DNA of 64,000 nt from BOG-931 sp963761525 (GTDB lineage Bacteria > Pseudomonadota > Alphaproteobacteria > Rhizobiales > Xanthobacteraceae): assembly GCA_963761525.1 (NCBI GenBank), contig CAVXHG010000006.1, forward strand, positions 310,001-374,000, in the 5' to 3' direction. Each line of letters starts with the position of its first letter. Position 1 is the stretch's first letter. Made by a program: the position numbers and the translations under genes. The notes beneath the pieces are model-generated. The model did not search any database. It saw only the letters and a list, made by a program, of their open reading frames with translations, and was not told the origin of the DNA. Shown here one piece after another: positions 1 to 8,427 of the stretch.

Positions 1-1113
1 ATGATCATCGCGCCGCTGGTGTTCTCGACGCTGGTGGTCGGCGTGGCGCATATGGGCGATCCCAAGATCGTCGGCCGCATCGGCGCCAAGGCGATGGTGT
101 GGTTCATCTCGGCCTCGCTGGTATCGCTGCTGTTGGGCCTTGTGCTGGTGAATATCCTGCGCCCCGGCGACAATCTCAATCTGCCGCTGCCGGACGCACA
201 AGCCGCGACCAATCTCAAGGTCGCCTCGCTGTCCGCGCAGGATTTCATCGCGCACCTCGTTCCGCGCTCGATCGTCGAGGCGATGGCCAACAACGAAATT
301 CTCCAGATCGTGGTGTTTTCGTTGTTCTTCGGCGTCGCCTGCGCGGCGCTTGGCGAGCGCGCCGAAGGACTGGTCGATGGCATCGAACAGCTCTCGCGCG
401 CCATCCTGACCATCACAGGCTACGTCATGAAGCTCGCGCCGCTCGCGGTATTCGCTTCGATGGCCGCGATCGTCGCCACCCAGGGACTTGGCATCCTGAT
501 CACCTACGGCAAGTTCGTAGCTGAATTTTATCTAGGGCTGCTGTTGCTGTGGGGATTATTGGTTGCAGTCGGCTATCTGTTCTTTGGTAGTCACGCAATG
601 CGACTTGTTCAGTTGGTGCGCGAGCCATTTATGCTGGCGTTCTCGACGGCCAGCAGCGAGGCTGCCTATCCGAAAATGATGGAGCAACTCGAGAAGTTTC
701 CTGTCAGCCGAAAAATCATCAGCTTCGTGCTGCCGATGGGCTATTCGTTCAACCTCGATGGCTCGATGATGTATTGCACGTTTGCGACCCTGTTCATCGC
801 TCAAGCCTACAATATCCAGCTCTCGGTCGGCACGCAGGTAACGATGCTCCTGCTCTTGATGCTCACCAGCAAAGGTATGGCCGGCGTGCCGCGCGCCTCG
901 CTCGTCGTCATCTCCGCAACGCTGACGAGCTTTAACCTGCCCGAATCCGGCCTCTTGCTGATTATCGGCATCGACCAGTTCCTCGACATGGGACGCTCCG
1001 CGACCAACGTCATCGGCAACTCTCTGGCCACCGCCGTCGTAGCAAAATGGGAAGGCGAGAAGATCGTTATCGGCGTCGCGCCGGAAGTCATGCTCGAACC
1101 GCGGGCGGCTTGA
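1..1113 (+). CDS. Dicarboxylate/amino acid:cation symporter (DAACS family), 5' end cut off by the window
   Basis: Inner-membrane secondary transporter that takes up C4-dicarboxylates or acidic amino acids with Na+ or H+. The 370 visible residues contain the family's core: the serine-rich re-entrant loop 'FSTASSEAAYP', 'FNLDGS' in the middle, 'TSKGMAGVPRAS', and the C-terminal 'DMGRSATNVIGNSLA' that forms the cation/substrate site. Family members are about 420-440 residues long, and the segment starting here corresponds to roughly residue 55-70 of relatives, so the ATG at base 1 is very probably an internal methionine and the true start lies upstream. Substrate (dicarboxylate, glutamate, aspartate) cannot be decided from sequence alone. 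The family assignment is secure. Confidence 0.9.
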   Translation: MIIAPLVFSTLVVGVAHMGDPKIVGRIGAKAMVWFISASLVSLLLGLVLVNILRPGDNLNLPLPDAQAATNLKVASLSAQDFIAHLVPRSIVEAMANNEILQIVVFSLFFGVACAALGERAEGLVDGIEQLSRAILTITGYVMKLAPLAVFASMAAIVATQGLGILITYGKFVAEFYLGLLLLWGLLVAVGYLFFGSHAMRLVQLVREPFMLAFSTASSEAAYPKMMEQLEKFPVSRKIISFVLPMGYSFNLDGSMMYCTFATLFIAQAYNIQLSVGTQVTMLLLLMLTSKGMAGVPRASLVVISATLTSFNLPESGLLLIIGIDQFLDMGRSATNVIGNSLATAVVAKWEGEKIVIGVAPEVMLEPRAA

Positions 1114-1157
1114 GGCAAGCTGCGCGGCACATCTGCCGTCGTGCCGTCGCTGCTAGA

Positions 1158-1589
1158 TCATCGCTGCCCTAGGCCGGCCTTGCGGCCAGCGACCAGCCAA
1201 TAGACAAAGCCACCGACGATACCCGACGCGGCCAACACTTCCCGTTCGCGTGCGAGGAAGCTATCGGGATCGCCGACATAGCCGGCGAAATCGAGCCCAT
1301 AACTGAGCGCCAATGCCAGCAGCCCGCCGAGCACTCCGTAGATCACGATAGAACGCCAACCGAACCCCTCAGCCAGCACGATCACCAAAAGCGACGGCAC
1401 CATGGCGATCGCAGCGATAGCGAATGCCCCGATCAGAATAACGACCCACGCCGCGGTCGAATTGAATCCTGCCGCGACCAGATCATCCCATTCCGGGGTC
1501 AGCGTACCGATAGTCAGAATTGCGGAAGCCGCGATGCAGGCTAACAGGTATCCGACCATCACGAGGAAAATGCGGGCGAGGACGGCCAT
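1158..1589 (-). CDS. Small integral membrane protein, four predicted TM helices, unknown function
   Basis: 143 residues that are almost entirely hydrophobic, with four membrane segments at about residues 5-27, 47-70, 80-103 and 120-135. No motif that I recognise. It starts 7 bases after the rlmN stop on the same strand, so the two are probably co-transcribed. The C-terminus ends in a short basic tail (GRKAGLGQR). No catalytic signature is visible. It is a real gene judging by coding frame, codon use and spacing, but I assign no function. Confidence 0.7.
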   Translation of the reverse strand: MAVLARIFLVMVGYLLACIAASAILTIGTLTPEWDDLVAAGFNSTAAWVVILIGAFAIAAIAMVPSLLVIVLAEGFGWRSIVIYGVLGGLLALALSYGLDFAGYVGDPDSFLAREREVLAASGIVGGFVYWLVAGRKAGLGQR

Positions 1590-1596
1590 CGGCCGC

Positions 1597-2820
1597 TCAA
1601 TCCGTCATCGCCATGGCGCGCAACGCCAGCCGTTCGCGAGCGGAAAGCTTCTCGGTCTCACTCCGGAGCTGCCCGCAAGCTGCAAGGATGTCGCGTCCCC
1701 GCGGCGTGCGCACCGGCGACGCGTAGCCCGCGTCGAAAACGACTTCGGAGAATTTCTCGATCTGCTCCCAGTCGGAGCATTCATACGTGCTGCCCGGCCA
1801 GGGATTGAAGGGAATCAGGTTGATCTTCGCGGGCATGCCTTTGACCAGACGGACCAGCGCCTTGGCGTCGATCAATGAATTGTTGATGCCCTTGAGCATG
1901 ACATATTCGAAAGTGATGCGGCGGGCGTTGGAGACGCCGGGATAGTTGCGACAAGCATCCAGGAGTTCACGGATCGGATATTTGCGATTGAGCGGCACCA
2001 GCACGTCACGCAGTTCGTCGGTCACTGCATGCAGCGAGATCGCCAACATGCTGCCGATTTCCTCGCCCGCGCGCTTGATATTCGGCACTACGCCGGACGT
2101 GGAGAGCGTGATCCGGCGTTTCGAGAGGCTCAAACCATCGCCGTCTGCAACCACACCCAGCCCATCGCGCACCGCCTCGAAATTATAAAGCGGCTCGCCC
2201 ATGCCCATCATCACGACATTGGAGACGAGGCGCTTCTCTGCCTCGGGCCCGGTAACGCCGATTTTCTGCCAATCGTCGAGCCGATCGCGCGCCAGCATGA
2301 CCTGACCGACAATCTCGCCAGGTGTGAGATTGCGCACGAGGCGCTGCGTGCCGGTGTGGCAGAACGTGCAGTTGAGCGTGCACCCGACCTGGCTGGAAAC
2401 GCATAGCGTGCCGCGATCGGTCTCAGGAATGTAGACGCACTCGACTTCGTGAGGCCGGTTGTCGGTTTCGCCGGGCAATCGCAGCAGCCATTTACGCGTG
2501 CCGTCGACTGAAATCTGCTCGGCGACCACTTCGGGGCGCTCCAGGGTGAAATTCCGGTCGAGCTCAGCGCGCAATTCCTTCGACAGCGTCGTCATGTCGC
2601 TAAAGTCGCGGGCGCCGCGAACGTAAAGCCAGTGCCAAATCTGCTGCACCCGCATCCGCTGCTGCCGTTCGGGTACGCCGATCATCCCCAGCGCCTCGGC
2701 GAGCGCGGTGCGCGACAAGCCGACCAGCGACGGCTTCGCCGGCGCGACGAATTGCGCCAGCGGCGTTTTCTCAAGAAACGCCGCTGCTGGGTGATCGGGT
2801 GTGGTGACAGAGGTGGTCAT
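1597..2820 (-). CDS. rlmN: 23S rRNA (adenine2503-C2)/tRNA methyltransferase RlmN
   Basis: Radical SAM enzyme that methylates C2 of A2503 in 23S rRNA and A37 of some tRNAs, affecting decoding fidelity. 407 residues. The radical SAM cysteines are C147, C151 and C154 in 'CTLNCTFCHTG', preceded by 'VSSQVGC' and followed by 'MGMGEPLYNF' and 'LSTSGVVP', all RlmN signatures. The C-terminal region contains the 'GRDILAACGQL' cysteine that acts as methyl carrier. Length is typical of alphaproteobacterial RlmN. It reads into the small membrane protein downstream. The upstream neighbour on the same strand is an IalB-family gene, an arrangement I recall from Bradyrhizobium relatives (memory, not checked here). 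Confidence 0.97.
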   Translation of the reverse strand: MTTSVTTPDHPAAAFLEKTPLAQFVAPAKPSLVGLSRTALAEALGMIGVPERQQRMRVQQIWHWLYVRGARDFSDMTTLSKELRAELDRNFTLERPEVVAEQISVDGTRKWLLRLPGETDNRPHEVECVYIPETDRGTLCVSSQVGCTLNCTFCHTGTQRLVRNLTPGEIVGQVMLARDRLDDWQKIGVTGPEAEKRLVSNVVMMGMGEPLYNFEAVRDGLGVVADGDGLSLSKRRITLSTSGVVPNIKRAGEEIGSMLAISLHAVTDELRDVLVPLNRKYPIRELLDACRNYPGVSNARRITFEYVMLKGINNSLIDAKALVRLVKGMPAKINLIPFNPWPGSTYECSDWEQIEKFSEVVFDAGYASPVRTPRGRDILAACGQLRSETEKLSARERLALRAMAMTD

Positions 2821-2891
2821 TATTGATCCGGAGGACGAAACGCCCTCGATATAGATAGGCGCGGCCGTTTAGGCGAGAAGCATCGGTGCTG

Positions 2892-3569
2892 CTATTTGCA
2901 GTCCTGCGCCACGCGATCAAGCGCCTGGGACAGGCCCCGCAGCGAGAAATTGTCTGTCGATTGCGTGCCTTTGGCCGAGGTGCCCTTGACCACAGCGCTT
3001 TGGCCGCCACGCAGGGCATCCACCATTTGCGCTTCTTCGGGAGCGTTCTTGATCCAGGCGCCGTCCTGCTGGGTATAGAGCGCGTAGTCAGTCGAGCCGA
3101 CATCGACAGACGCCTCGGTGCCGGGCTTGAACGGATAGCCGACGATGATCGAGACCTCGTTGACCACTTTGTCAGCCGGCCGGGTGGAGATGAACATGAA
3201 GACCGGGTTGCGCGGCCGGTTCGGCGGATTGGTTTCTGACGACGCCGGCTTGGCGATCGCGAAACACACCTTCTTACCGCTTGGCGAGGCTGCATAGGCG
3301 CCCCAATCGCCGTACTGGCCAAGTAGCGTCGGTTTGACCCCGCCTACTGATGGCGGCGTAGCGGCTCTGGGGGCTGCATCTGGTGCAGTGGCGGCGGGTG
3401 CAGCGGCCACAGGTTTCGGCTTGGGCTTTGGTTTTGGTTTTTTCACAGGTGCTGCGGCGGCCGGAGCCGCAGTAGCATTATCGGGATCCTGCTGTGCCGC
3501 AGCCGGAGCGGCCAAGGCCACTGCCAGCAATAACGGCAGGATCGTTTCCCCTAGTCGCTGGATCCGCAT
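2892..3569 (-). CDS. Secreted invasion-associated locus B (IalB) family protein
   Basis: 225-residue exported protein of the IalB family, named for a Bartonella erythrocyte-invasion factor but widespread in non-pathogenic Rhizobiales, where the role is unknown. The start was set at 3569 because 'MRIQRLGETILPLLLAVALA' followed by 'APAAAQ' is a clean signal peptide; a longer frame to 3731 would put 54 non-secretory residues in front. After cleavage comes a low-complexity Ala/Pro/Lys linker with a (KP) repeat at about residues 42-53, then the IalB domain with 'YGDWGAY' and 'KKVCFAIAKP', ending in a cysteine (DRVAQDCK). Two conserved cysteines (KKVCF and QDCK) likely form a disulphide. Confidence 0.85.
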   Translation of the reverse strand: MRIQRLGETILPLLLAVALAAPAAAQQDPDNATAAPAAAAPVKKPKPKPKPKPVAAAPAATAPDAAPRAATPPSVGGVKPTLLGQYGDWGAYAASPSGKKVCFAIAKPASSETNPPNRPRNPVFMFISTRPADKVVNEVSIIVGYPFKPGTEASVDVGSTDYALYTQQDGAWIKNAPEEAQMVDALRGGQSAVVKGTSAKGTQSTDNFSLRGLSQALDRVAQDCK

Positions 3570-3757
3570 CGGGCCTCGCGAATAACCCCATGGAAAGAAT
3601 AGCAAACTTTTCACTTTTAATCCAATTCGGATGAATACGACACGCGCCCCGGCGTAAAGGTCAGACCCAGACGCGGCGAAAGTGTGATCCGCGACACAGT
3701 CAGCTCCCAGACAGCCGCCCATACTCACCATCAGTTAAAGGCCAATGGGGTTGGGGC

Positions 3758-4372
3758 GTGACCTCCTTAAGTCACACGGAATTGCCGTCACGGCGGCGCA
3801 AATACGTAGAGGGCCGAGCCAGTCAACTCGACGACCTGCTCACCGCAGTCGGCGTCGAGCGCGACGGCGAAGCCTTCACGGAGCTGTTCGATCATTTCCG
3901 ACCGCGGGTTCACGCCCAGTTGCTCCGGCTCGGCCTGGCGCCATTTGCCGCAGCCGACGTGACCCAGGACGTGATGGAAACCGTCTGGTGCAAAGCCCAT
4001 CAGTTCGATCGCAGCAAATCGGCGGCGGCAACGTGGGTGTTTCGCATCGCGCAGAACAGACGTGTCGATGTGCGACGTCGCAGCCGCGACCATATATTTG
4101 TCGATGCCGATCTATTGGCGATTCCCGATCCTGCTCCCGATAACGACGACAACATCGATGCCGCACAGCGCGAACAGCACGTCCACGCCGCACTCGAGGA
4201 GTTGCCGCGAGATCAGTTCAGGATGGTGCAGCTTGCGTTCTTTGAAGGGCTTTCGCACGCGACCATAGCGGCGCGCACCAAAACTCCGATCGGCACGGTG
4301 AAGTCGCGGCTCCGTCTCGCCTTTACACGATTGCGCCGTCTGCTCGGGGATGCAGGCGTGACGGGAGCGTGA
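3758..4372 (+). CDS. RNA polymerase ECF sigma factor (RpoE/ECF11-like)
   Basis: 204-residue sigma-70 family factor. Region 2 spans about residues 38-105 ('FTELFDHFRPRVHAQLLRLG', 'DVTQDVMETVWCKAHQFD', 'TWVFRIAQNRRVD'), and region 4 about residues 143-195 with 'LPRDQFRMVQLAFFEGLSH' and 'TPIGTVKSRLRLA' as the helix-turn-helix for the -35 element. Sequence style resembles the ChrR-controlled group (ECF11, singlet-oxygen/heat responses), but no anti-sigma gene lies next to it: the next gene is an oxidoreductase 35 bases downstream in the same direction. The start is a GTG at 3758; the N-terminal 20 residues are poorly constrained. The oxidoreductase downstream could be in its regulon. Confidence 0.9.
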   Translation: MTSLSHTELPSRRRKYVEGRASQLDDLLTAVGVERDGEAFTELFDHFRPRVHAQLLRLGLAPFAAADVTQDVMETVWCKAHQFDRSKSAAATWVFRIAQNRRVDVRRRSRDHIFVDADLLAIPDPAPDNDDNIDAAQREQHVHAALEELPRDQFRMVQLAFFEGLSHATIAARTKTPIGTVKSRLRLAFTRLRRLLGDAGVTGA

Positions 4373-4407
4373 TAGTCATTCGGCGTTAGCGCGCAAAACG
4401 CCTCTGG

Positions 4408-5391
4408 ATGACACTGATGAAAGCCGTCCTTTGTACCCATTTTTGCAAGCCGGAAGAGCTTGAGTTTGCCGATATCCCGTCGCCAAAGGCTGGATCGGGT
4501 GAAACACTGGTGCGCGTCAAAGCTGCGGCGCTGAATTTTTTTGACACGTTGATCATCGCCGGAAAGTACCAGCAAAAGCCGCCATTTCCGTTCTCTCCCG
4601 CAGCGGAGTTCGCAGGTACCGTCGAGCAGACCGGCGATGGCGTAACCGACATTACAGTCGGCGACCGCGTCATGGGATGGATGGGCTGGGGCGCAGCGCG
4701 CGAATATGTCGTGGCCGAAGCGCGGCAGCTCGTGAAGATTCCGCAAAGTCTCGACTTCGAACGTGCTGCCGGCCTCTGCGTTACCTACGGCACATCGCTT
4801 TATGCGTTGCGCGAGCGCGCCCAGCTCAAGCACGGCGAAACGCTTGCGGTGCTCGGCGCGAGCGGTGGCGTCGGGCTTGCAGCCGTGGAGCTCGGGAAGC
4901 TGATGGGTGCGCGCGTCATTGCCTGTGCCTCGTCGGATGAAAAGCTGAAATTTGCGCGCGAGCATGGCGCCGACGAAACCGTGAACTATGACAGCGAGAA
5001 CTTGCGCGATGCGCTGCGGCGACTCGGCGGCGAACACGGCATCGATGTGATTTATGATCCGGTCGGCGGTTCTTACACGGAGCCTGCGGTCCGCTCGTTG
5101 GCCTGGGAGGGCCGTTATCTCGTGGTCGGCTTCACCGCCGGAGAAATTCCAAAGCTGCCGCTCAATCTCGTGCTGCTGCGCGGCTGCGATATCTGCGGCG
5201 TATTCTGGGGTTCCTGGGGCAAACGCGAGCCACAGGCGTTACGCAACTCGCTATCCGACGTCGCGCAGTGGTGCGCTGCCGGCAAACTCAGCGGACACGT
5301 GCATGCCGTCTATCCACTCCAGGAGATCGCGGCGGCCATGAAAGCAATCGCCGACCGCAAGGTGATGGGAAAGATCGTCCTGCAGGTCTGA
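4408..5391 (+). CDS. NADPH:quinone oxidoreductase-like MDR-family enzyme
   Basis: 327-residue medium-chain dehydrogenase/reductase of the zinc-free quinone oxidoreductase branch, reducing quinones or enones with NADPH in the cytoplasm. It has the GroES-like N-terminal domain (about 1-125) and a Rossmann domain with 'VLGASGGVGLAAVELGKLMGA' around residues 148-168, followed by 'DVIYDPVGGSYTEPAVRSLAW' and 'GRYLVVGFTAG'. Zinc-ligand cysteines are absent, as expected. It may begin three codons later at 4417 (MKAVLCTH), which aligns better with relatives. It follows the ECF sigma gene and ends one base before the convergent DUF1232 gene. Confidence 0.88.
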   Translation: MTLMKAVLCTHFCKPEELEFADIPSPKAGSGETLVRVKAAALNFFDTLIIAGKYQQKPPFPFSPAAEFAGTVEQTGDGVTDITVGDRVMGWMGWGAAREYVVAEARQLVKIPQSLDFERAAGLCVTYGTSLYALRERAQLKHGETLAVLGASGGVGLAAVELGKLMGARVIACASSDEKLKFAREHGADETVNYDSENLRDALRRLGGEHGIDVIYDPVGGSYTEPAVRSLAWEGRYLVVGFTAGEIPKLPLNLVLLRGCDICGVFWGSWGKREPQALRNSLSDVAQWCAAGKLSGHVHAVYPLQEIAAAMKAIADRKVMGKIVLQV

Positions 5392-5392
5392 G

Positions 5393-5782
5393 TTACGCGG
5401 TTTGATTGCGCATGCGCTCAAGCGCGCGCCGCGCGGCCTCACGATGTTCCGGCTTGATGTGCGACGAAACAACCTTGAAGGCCGCGCCCAGCACCGCAGC
5501 ATCGTCGGCAAGACCGATCAGTGAGCTTGGAATCGGAATCAGATCATCGGGAGCGATGAAATAGACGATCGCGCCGACCAGTACAGCCTTGACGTAGAGC
5601 GGCGTTAGACGATCGAAAACACAATAATGCGCGGTCAGCACTTCTTCTGCGAACGGAAGGCTGGCAGCCTCGCGCAGCAGCCTGCGCCAGATTTTGTGTC
5701 GAAGGCCCGGCTCATCGGCAGCCAGCCGGCGCGTCAGAGCCGCAAAATCCTGCCATGAAGCTGCTTGCGCCCGAAACCTCAT
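5393..5782 (-). CDS. DUF1232 (YkvA-like) membrane-associated protein
   Basis: 129 residues with the DUF1232 core at about 62-108: 'PLYVKAVLVGAIVYFIAPDDL', 'IPIPSSLIGLADDAAVLGAAF'. One or two hydrophobic segments span the core; the N-terminal 55 residues are helical and polar. Function of the family is not established; members are small inner-membrane proteins often linked to stress. It is convergent with the upstream oxidoreductase, with the two stop codons one base apart, so neither has room for a terminator of its own. Confidence 0.8.
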   Translation of the reverse strand: MRFRAQAASWQDFAALTRRLAADEPGLRHKIWRRLLREAASLPFAEEVLTAHYCVFDRLTPLYVKAVLVGAIVYFIAPDDLIPIPSSLIGLADDAAVLGAAFKVVSSHIKPEHREAARRALERMRNQTA

Positions 5783-5888
5783 TTAGCCCTCGGAGCCCTT
5801 ACGTGATCGGTAGAATCACCGAAAACTGACTTCGAAACGCGGCAACCGCAAGGCAACGCGCTCGCCGCAACCGCAAAACTCCATCAGC

Positions 5889-5920
5889 CCGCGAGCTTAT
5901 CCATCCGCGAGCTTATCCAT
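5889..5920. repeat. 16-bp perfect tandem duplication at the 3' end of phhB
   Basis: The 16-mer 'ccgcgagcttatccat' occurs twice back to back (5889-5904 and 5905-5920). The second copy (on the minus-strand reading, the first) encodes the final MDKLA of phhB; the duplication changes the reading after it. With one copy the protein would end '...MDKLAG' and stop, whereas now it ends '...MDKLADG' and stops inside the duplicated unit. Confidence 0.9.
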
Positions 5921-6190
5921 GGCTTCGGCAAGCCTGATGTCGAGATCGGTCACGCCGCCGGCATCGTGGGTGGAGAGCGTAACCTCGACGTTCTTGTAGA
6001 CGTTGAACCATTCCGGATGGTGGTCCAATTTTTCCGCGATCAAGGCAGCGCGCGTCATGAAACCGAAAGCCTGATTGAAATCGGCAAAGACGAACTTTTT
6101 GCTGATGGCGTCGCGATCCTTGACCTCGCTCCAACCTTTGAGACGGGTGAGCGCACTTTTGCGAGCGTCGCCGGAAAGCTTTTGAGCCAT
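5897..6190 (-). CDS. phhB: 4a-hydroxytetrahydrobiopterin (pterin-4a-carbinolamine) dehydratase
   Basis: 97-residue PCD/DCoH-fold protein that dehydrates 4a-hydroxytetrahydrobiopterin, recycling the pterin cofactor of aromatic amino acid hydroxylases; in bacteria without phenylalanine hydroxylase it may act on molybdopterin or folate-type pterins. The active-site signature is clear: 'KLDHHPEWFNVYKNVEVTL' at about 54-72 with the His-His-Pro-Glu-Trp block and 'STHDAGGVTDLD' after it. Length is typical. The C-terminal two residues are altered by a 16-bp tandem duplication over the stop codon. No hydroxylase gene is nearby. Confidence 0.93.
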   Translation of the reverse strand: MAQKLSGDARKSALTRLKGWSEVKDRDAISKKFVFADFNQAFGFMTRAALIAEKLDHHPEWFNVYKNVEVTLSTHDAGGVTDLDIRLAEAMDKLADG

Positions 6191-6565
6191 ATGAAACCTC
6201 CAATGGTGAGAGCAATTCCGTTCAACAAACCATCATGGAGCAAACCGGGCCTCAAGGTTGAGGTTCCCATAGCAAGAAAATGTCGGCCGGCAATCGGTTC
6301 CTTTTAAGCTCGGTCACGTCCGCACCAGAGACTACATCAAATAGCGTCCGGCCGTTACGATTAACCAAAACCCGGTTTGAACGATGAACCGACGACCATG
6401 CTATGGCGTCAAAACGCTGGACCCGTGTTAAGATTAACCATGCCGCCCGGACTACCGAACCGTCCCCCGCTTGCCATGAGGCTTTGGCTCGCTCGGCGCT
6501 CCGGTAGAGGTGGCGGCGGCGACGGCGTGCACGCGGCGGCAGGAGACCGCTTATTTGGTAGAACC

Positions 6566-8237
6566 ATGAGTATGCATTCGCTCGAAAATATGGTGCGGAG
6601 CCGCGTCAGGATGTTCTTGCGGCACACGACACTCGTCACATTGCTTGGCACCGTCGTCGCCGGCGCTCTGCTCTGGGCCGGGGTGCACTACTCCCTGGAA
6701 GATGCGGTGATGCGCGTCGCGGTCGGCCCGCCGGAAAGCGCCAACGCCAAGTTCGTCGACGTGCTCGCCAAGATCGTCGCCGACAGTCACGACCGAATGA
6801 AGATAACCATCGTGCCGACCGACGGCGCGGCCGCGTCCGCGCAAGCCCTCGTCAAGGGACAAGCCGATCTCGCCGTGGTGCCGACGACCGTCGGCAAATC
6901 GCCGGATTGGCCTGTGGTGGCGATCCTGCGGCAGAACGTGATGGCGTTTATCGTGCCCGCGCCTCCTCCCCCGCTACCAGCCCCGCCCCCCGCCACGATT
7001 CCCGCCAAGGACACCAAACCCACTCCGGCGCCGGCCAAAGGCGGCAAAGGTGGCAAGAGCGGAAAGGCCGCAGCAAGTTCAAGCGCCACTACAGCCACCG
7101 CAAGCTCCGATGACAGCACCGGCGCCAAGGGCAAGAAGGCCGCCGCAAAACCCGCCAAAGGTAGCGACGATGACGACTTGGATGATTCAGATGATTCCGA
7201 CAAATCGTCCGACGATTCCAAAGCCAAAAAAATGAAAATAGCGGACCTTGCCGGCAAGCGCGTCGGCATTGTCACCGGTAACGAAGCGAGCGCCGATCTT
7301 CTCGACGTCGTTCTCAATCATTACGGCGTGCCGCTGGACAAAGTGCAGGTCTCGCAAATCGACCCGGCAAATGTCGCAACCGCGGTTCAGAAGGGCACCG
7401 TGGACGTATTGTTTGTGGCCGGCGCTGCAACCGGCAAGGCGATTTCCGATACCGTCGCGGCCGCGACACAAAATAGCGTCGCGCCGACCTTTATCGCAGT
7501 CGATCACGCTGATGGAATTTCGAAACGCAATACGGCATTTGATTCGGACTAGCATCGATGCCGGAACGTTCGGCGGCAATCCACCGACGCCGAGCGCCGA
7601 CCTCAAGAGCCTGACCTTCGCCGAATACCTGGTGGCGCGCAAAACCTTTAATCATAGCAGTATCGCTGAACTGTCGAAGCTGATCTACACGTCGCGTCTT
7701 GCCATCGCGAACCGGATGGCCGGCGAGATAAAGATCGAGGCGCCATCCACCGACAAGGATGCCGATGTGCTCGCGCATCCTGGCACGCTGGATTATCTGA
7801 ACGACGATCAGAAAACGTTCTTCGACAGATACGGCGACGACATTTTCTACGGCCTGCTGATCTTTCCAATATTCGGATCCGCGATAGCCGGCGTCGCAAG
7901 CTACCTGCGAAGCGATAGCCGCACCCGACGGCTGCGGCTCCTGCAGCGCGTACTCGACATGGTGCGTAAAGCGCATAACGCACAAACTCTCGAAGCACTT
8001 GAGCATCTCCAAATCGAAGCTGACAATCTGGTGATTTCGATCATTCACCTCTCCGAGCATGAAGAGTTCGACGAGACTGTGCGCATGTCGTTCGCGTTCG
8101 CGCTCGATCAGCTTCGCTTTGCGGTTGCCGCCCGCCGCACGGCGATTCTCGATCACGCCGATGGCAAGGCTACAACCGACGCCAGCGCCAGCCCGGGCTC
8201 CGCGCCTAACCCCGGGTCCAAAGCGGCCGCAGCCTAG
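6566..8237 (+). pseudogene. TAXI-family TRAP transporter solute receptor, interrupted by a +1 frameshift
   Basis: TAXI-type receptor anchored by a membrane segment (about residues 18-40, 'HTTLVTLLGTVVAGALLWAG') and with a second C-terminal TM ('FYGLLIFPIFGSAIAGVASYL') plus a cytosolic coiled tail. The reading frame breaks at about base 7550: 'GATTCGGACTAGC' reads a stop, but dropping one base gives D-S-I-D-A-G-T-F-G-G-N and the frame then runs cleanly to 8237. The start is taken at 6566 (MSMHSLENM); upstream in-frame codons to 6377 look non-coding. An unusual 90-residue low-complexity insert (bases about 6955-7240; Pro/Ala, then Lys/Gly, then Asp/Ser/Lys) splits the binding domain. No TRAP permease gene adjoins. 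Could be intact in the cell if the extra base is a sequencing error. Confidence 0.8.
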
Positions 8238-8427
8238 TTCCGTTAAGGACTACGCGTTTACGTTTCGCGCTCTAACCCGCCGCACCCATGTTTTCGCGGC
8301 GTTATTGCAGGGAACGCGGAACCATTACGGAACTCGCCGCAACAGAGTCATCTCGCCGTCGCATATTGTTCGAGTCTTCGTCAGAATCAGAATGCACTTT
8401 CCGCCCCATCTCGACGGCGGAGGCCTC

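Noticed and set aside
7248..7552. Start of the downstream TAXI frame as a separate gene
   Set aside because: Its first 100 residues are a shadow of the upstream frame; homology begins only at about 7550, showing one gene with a frameshift.
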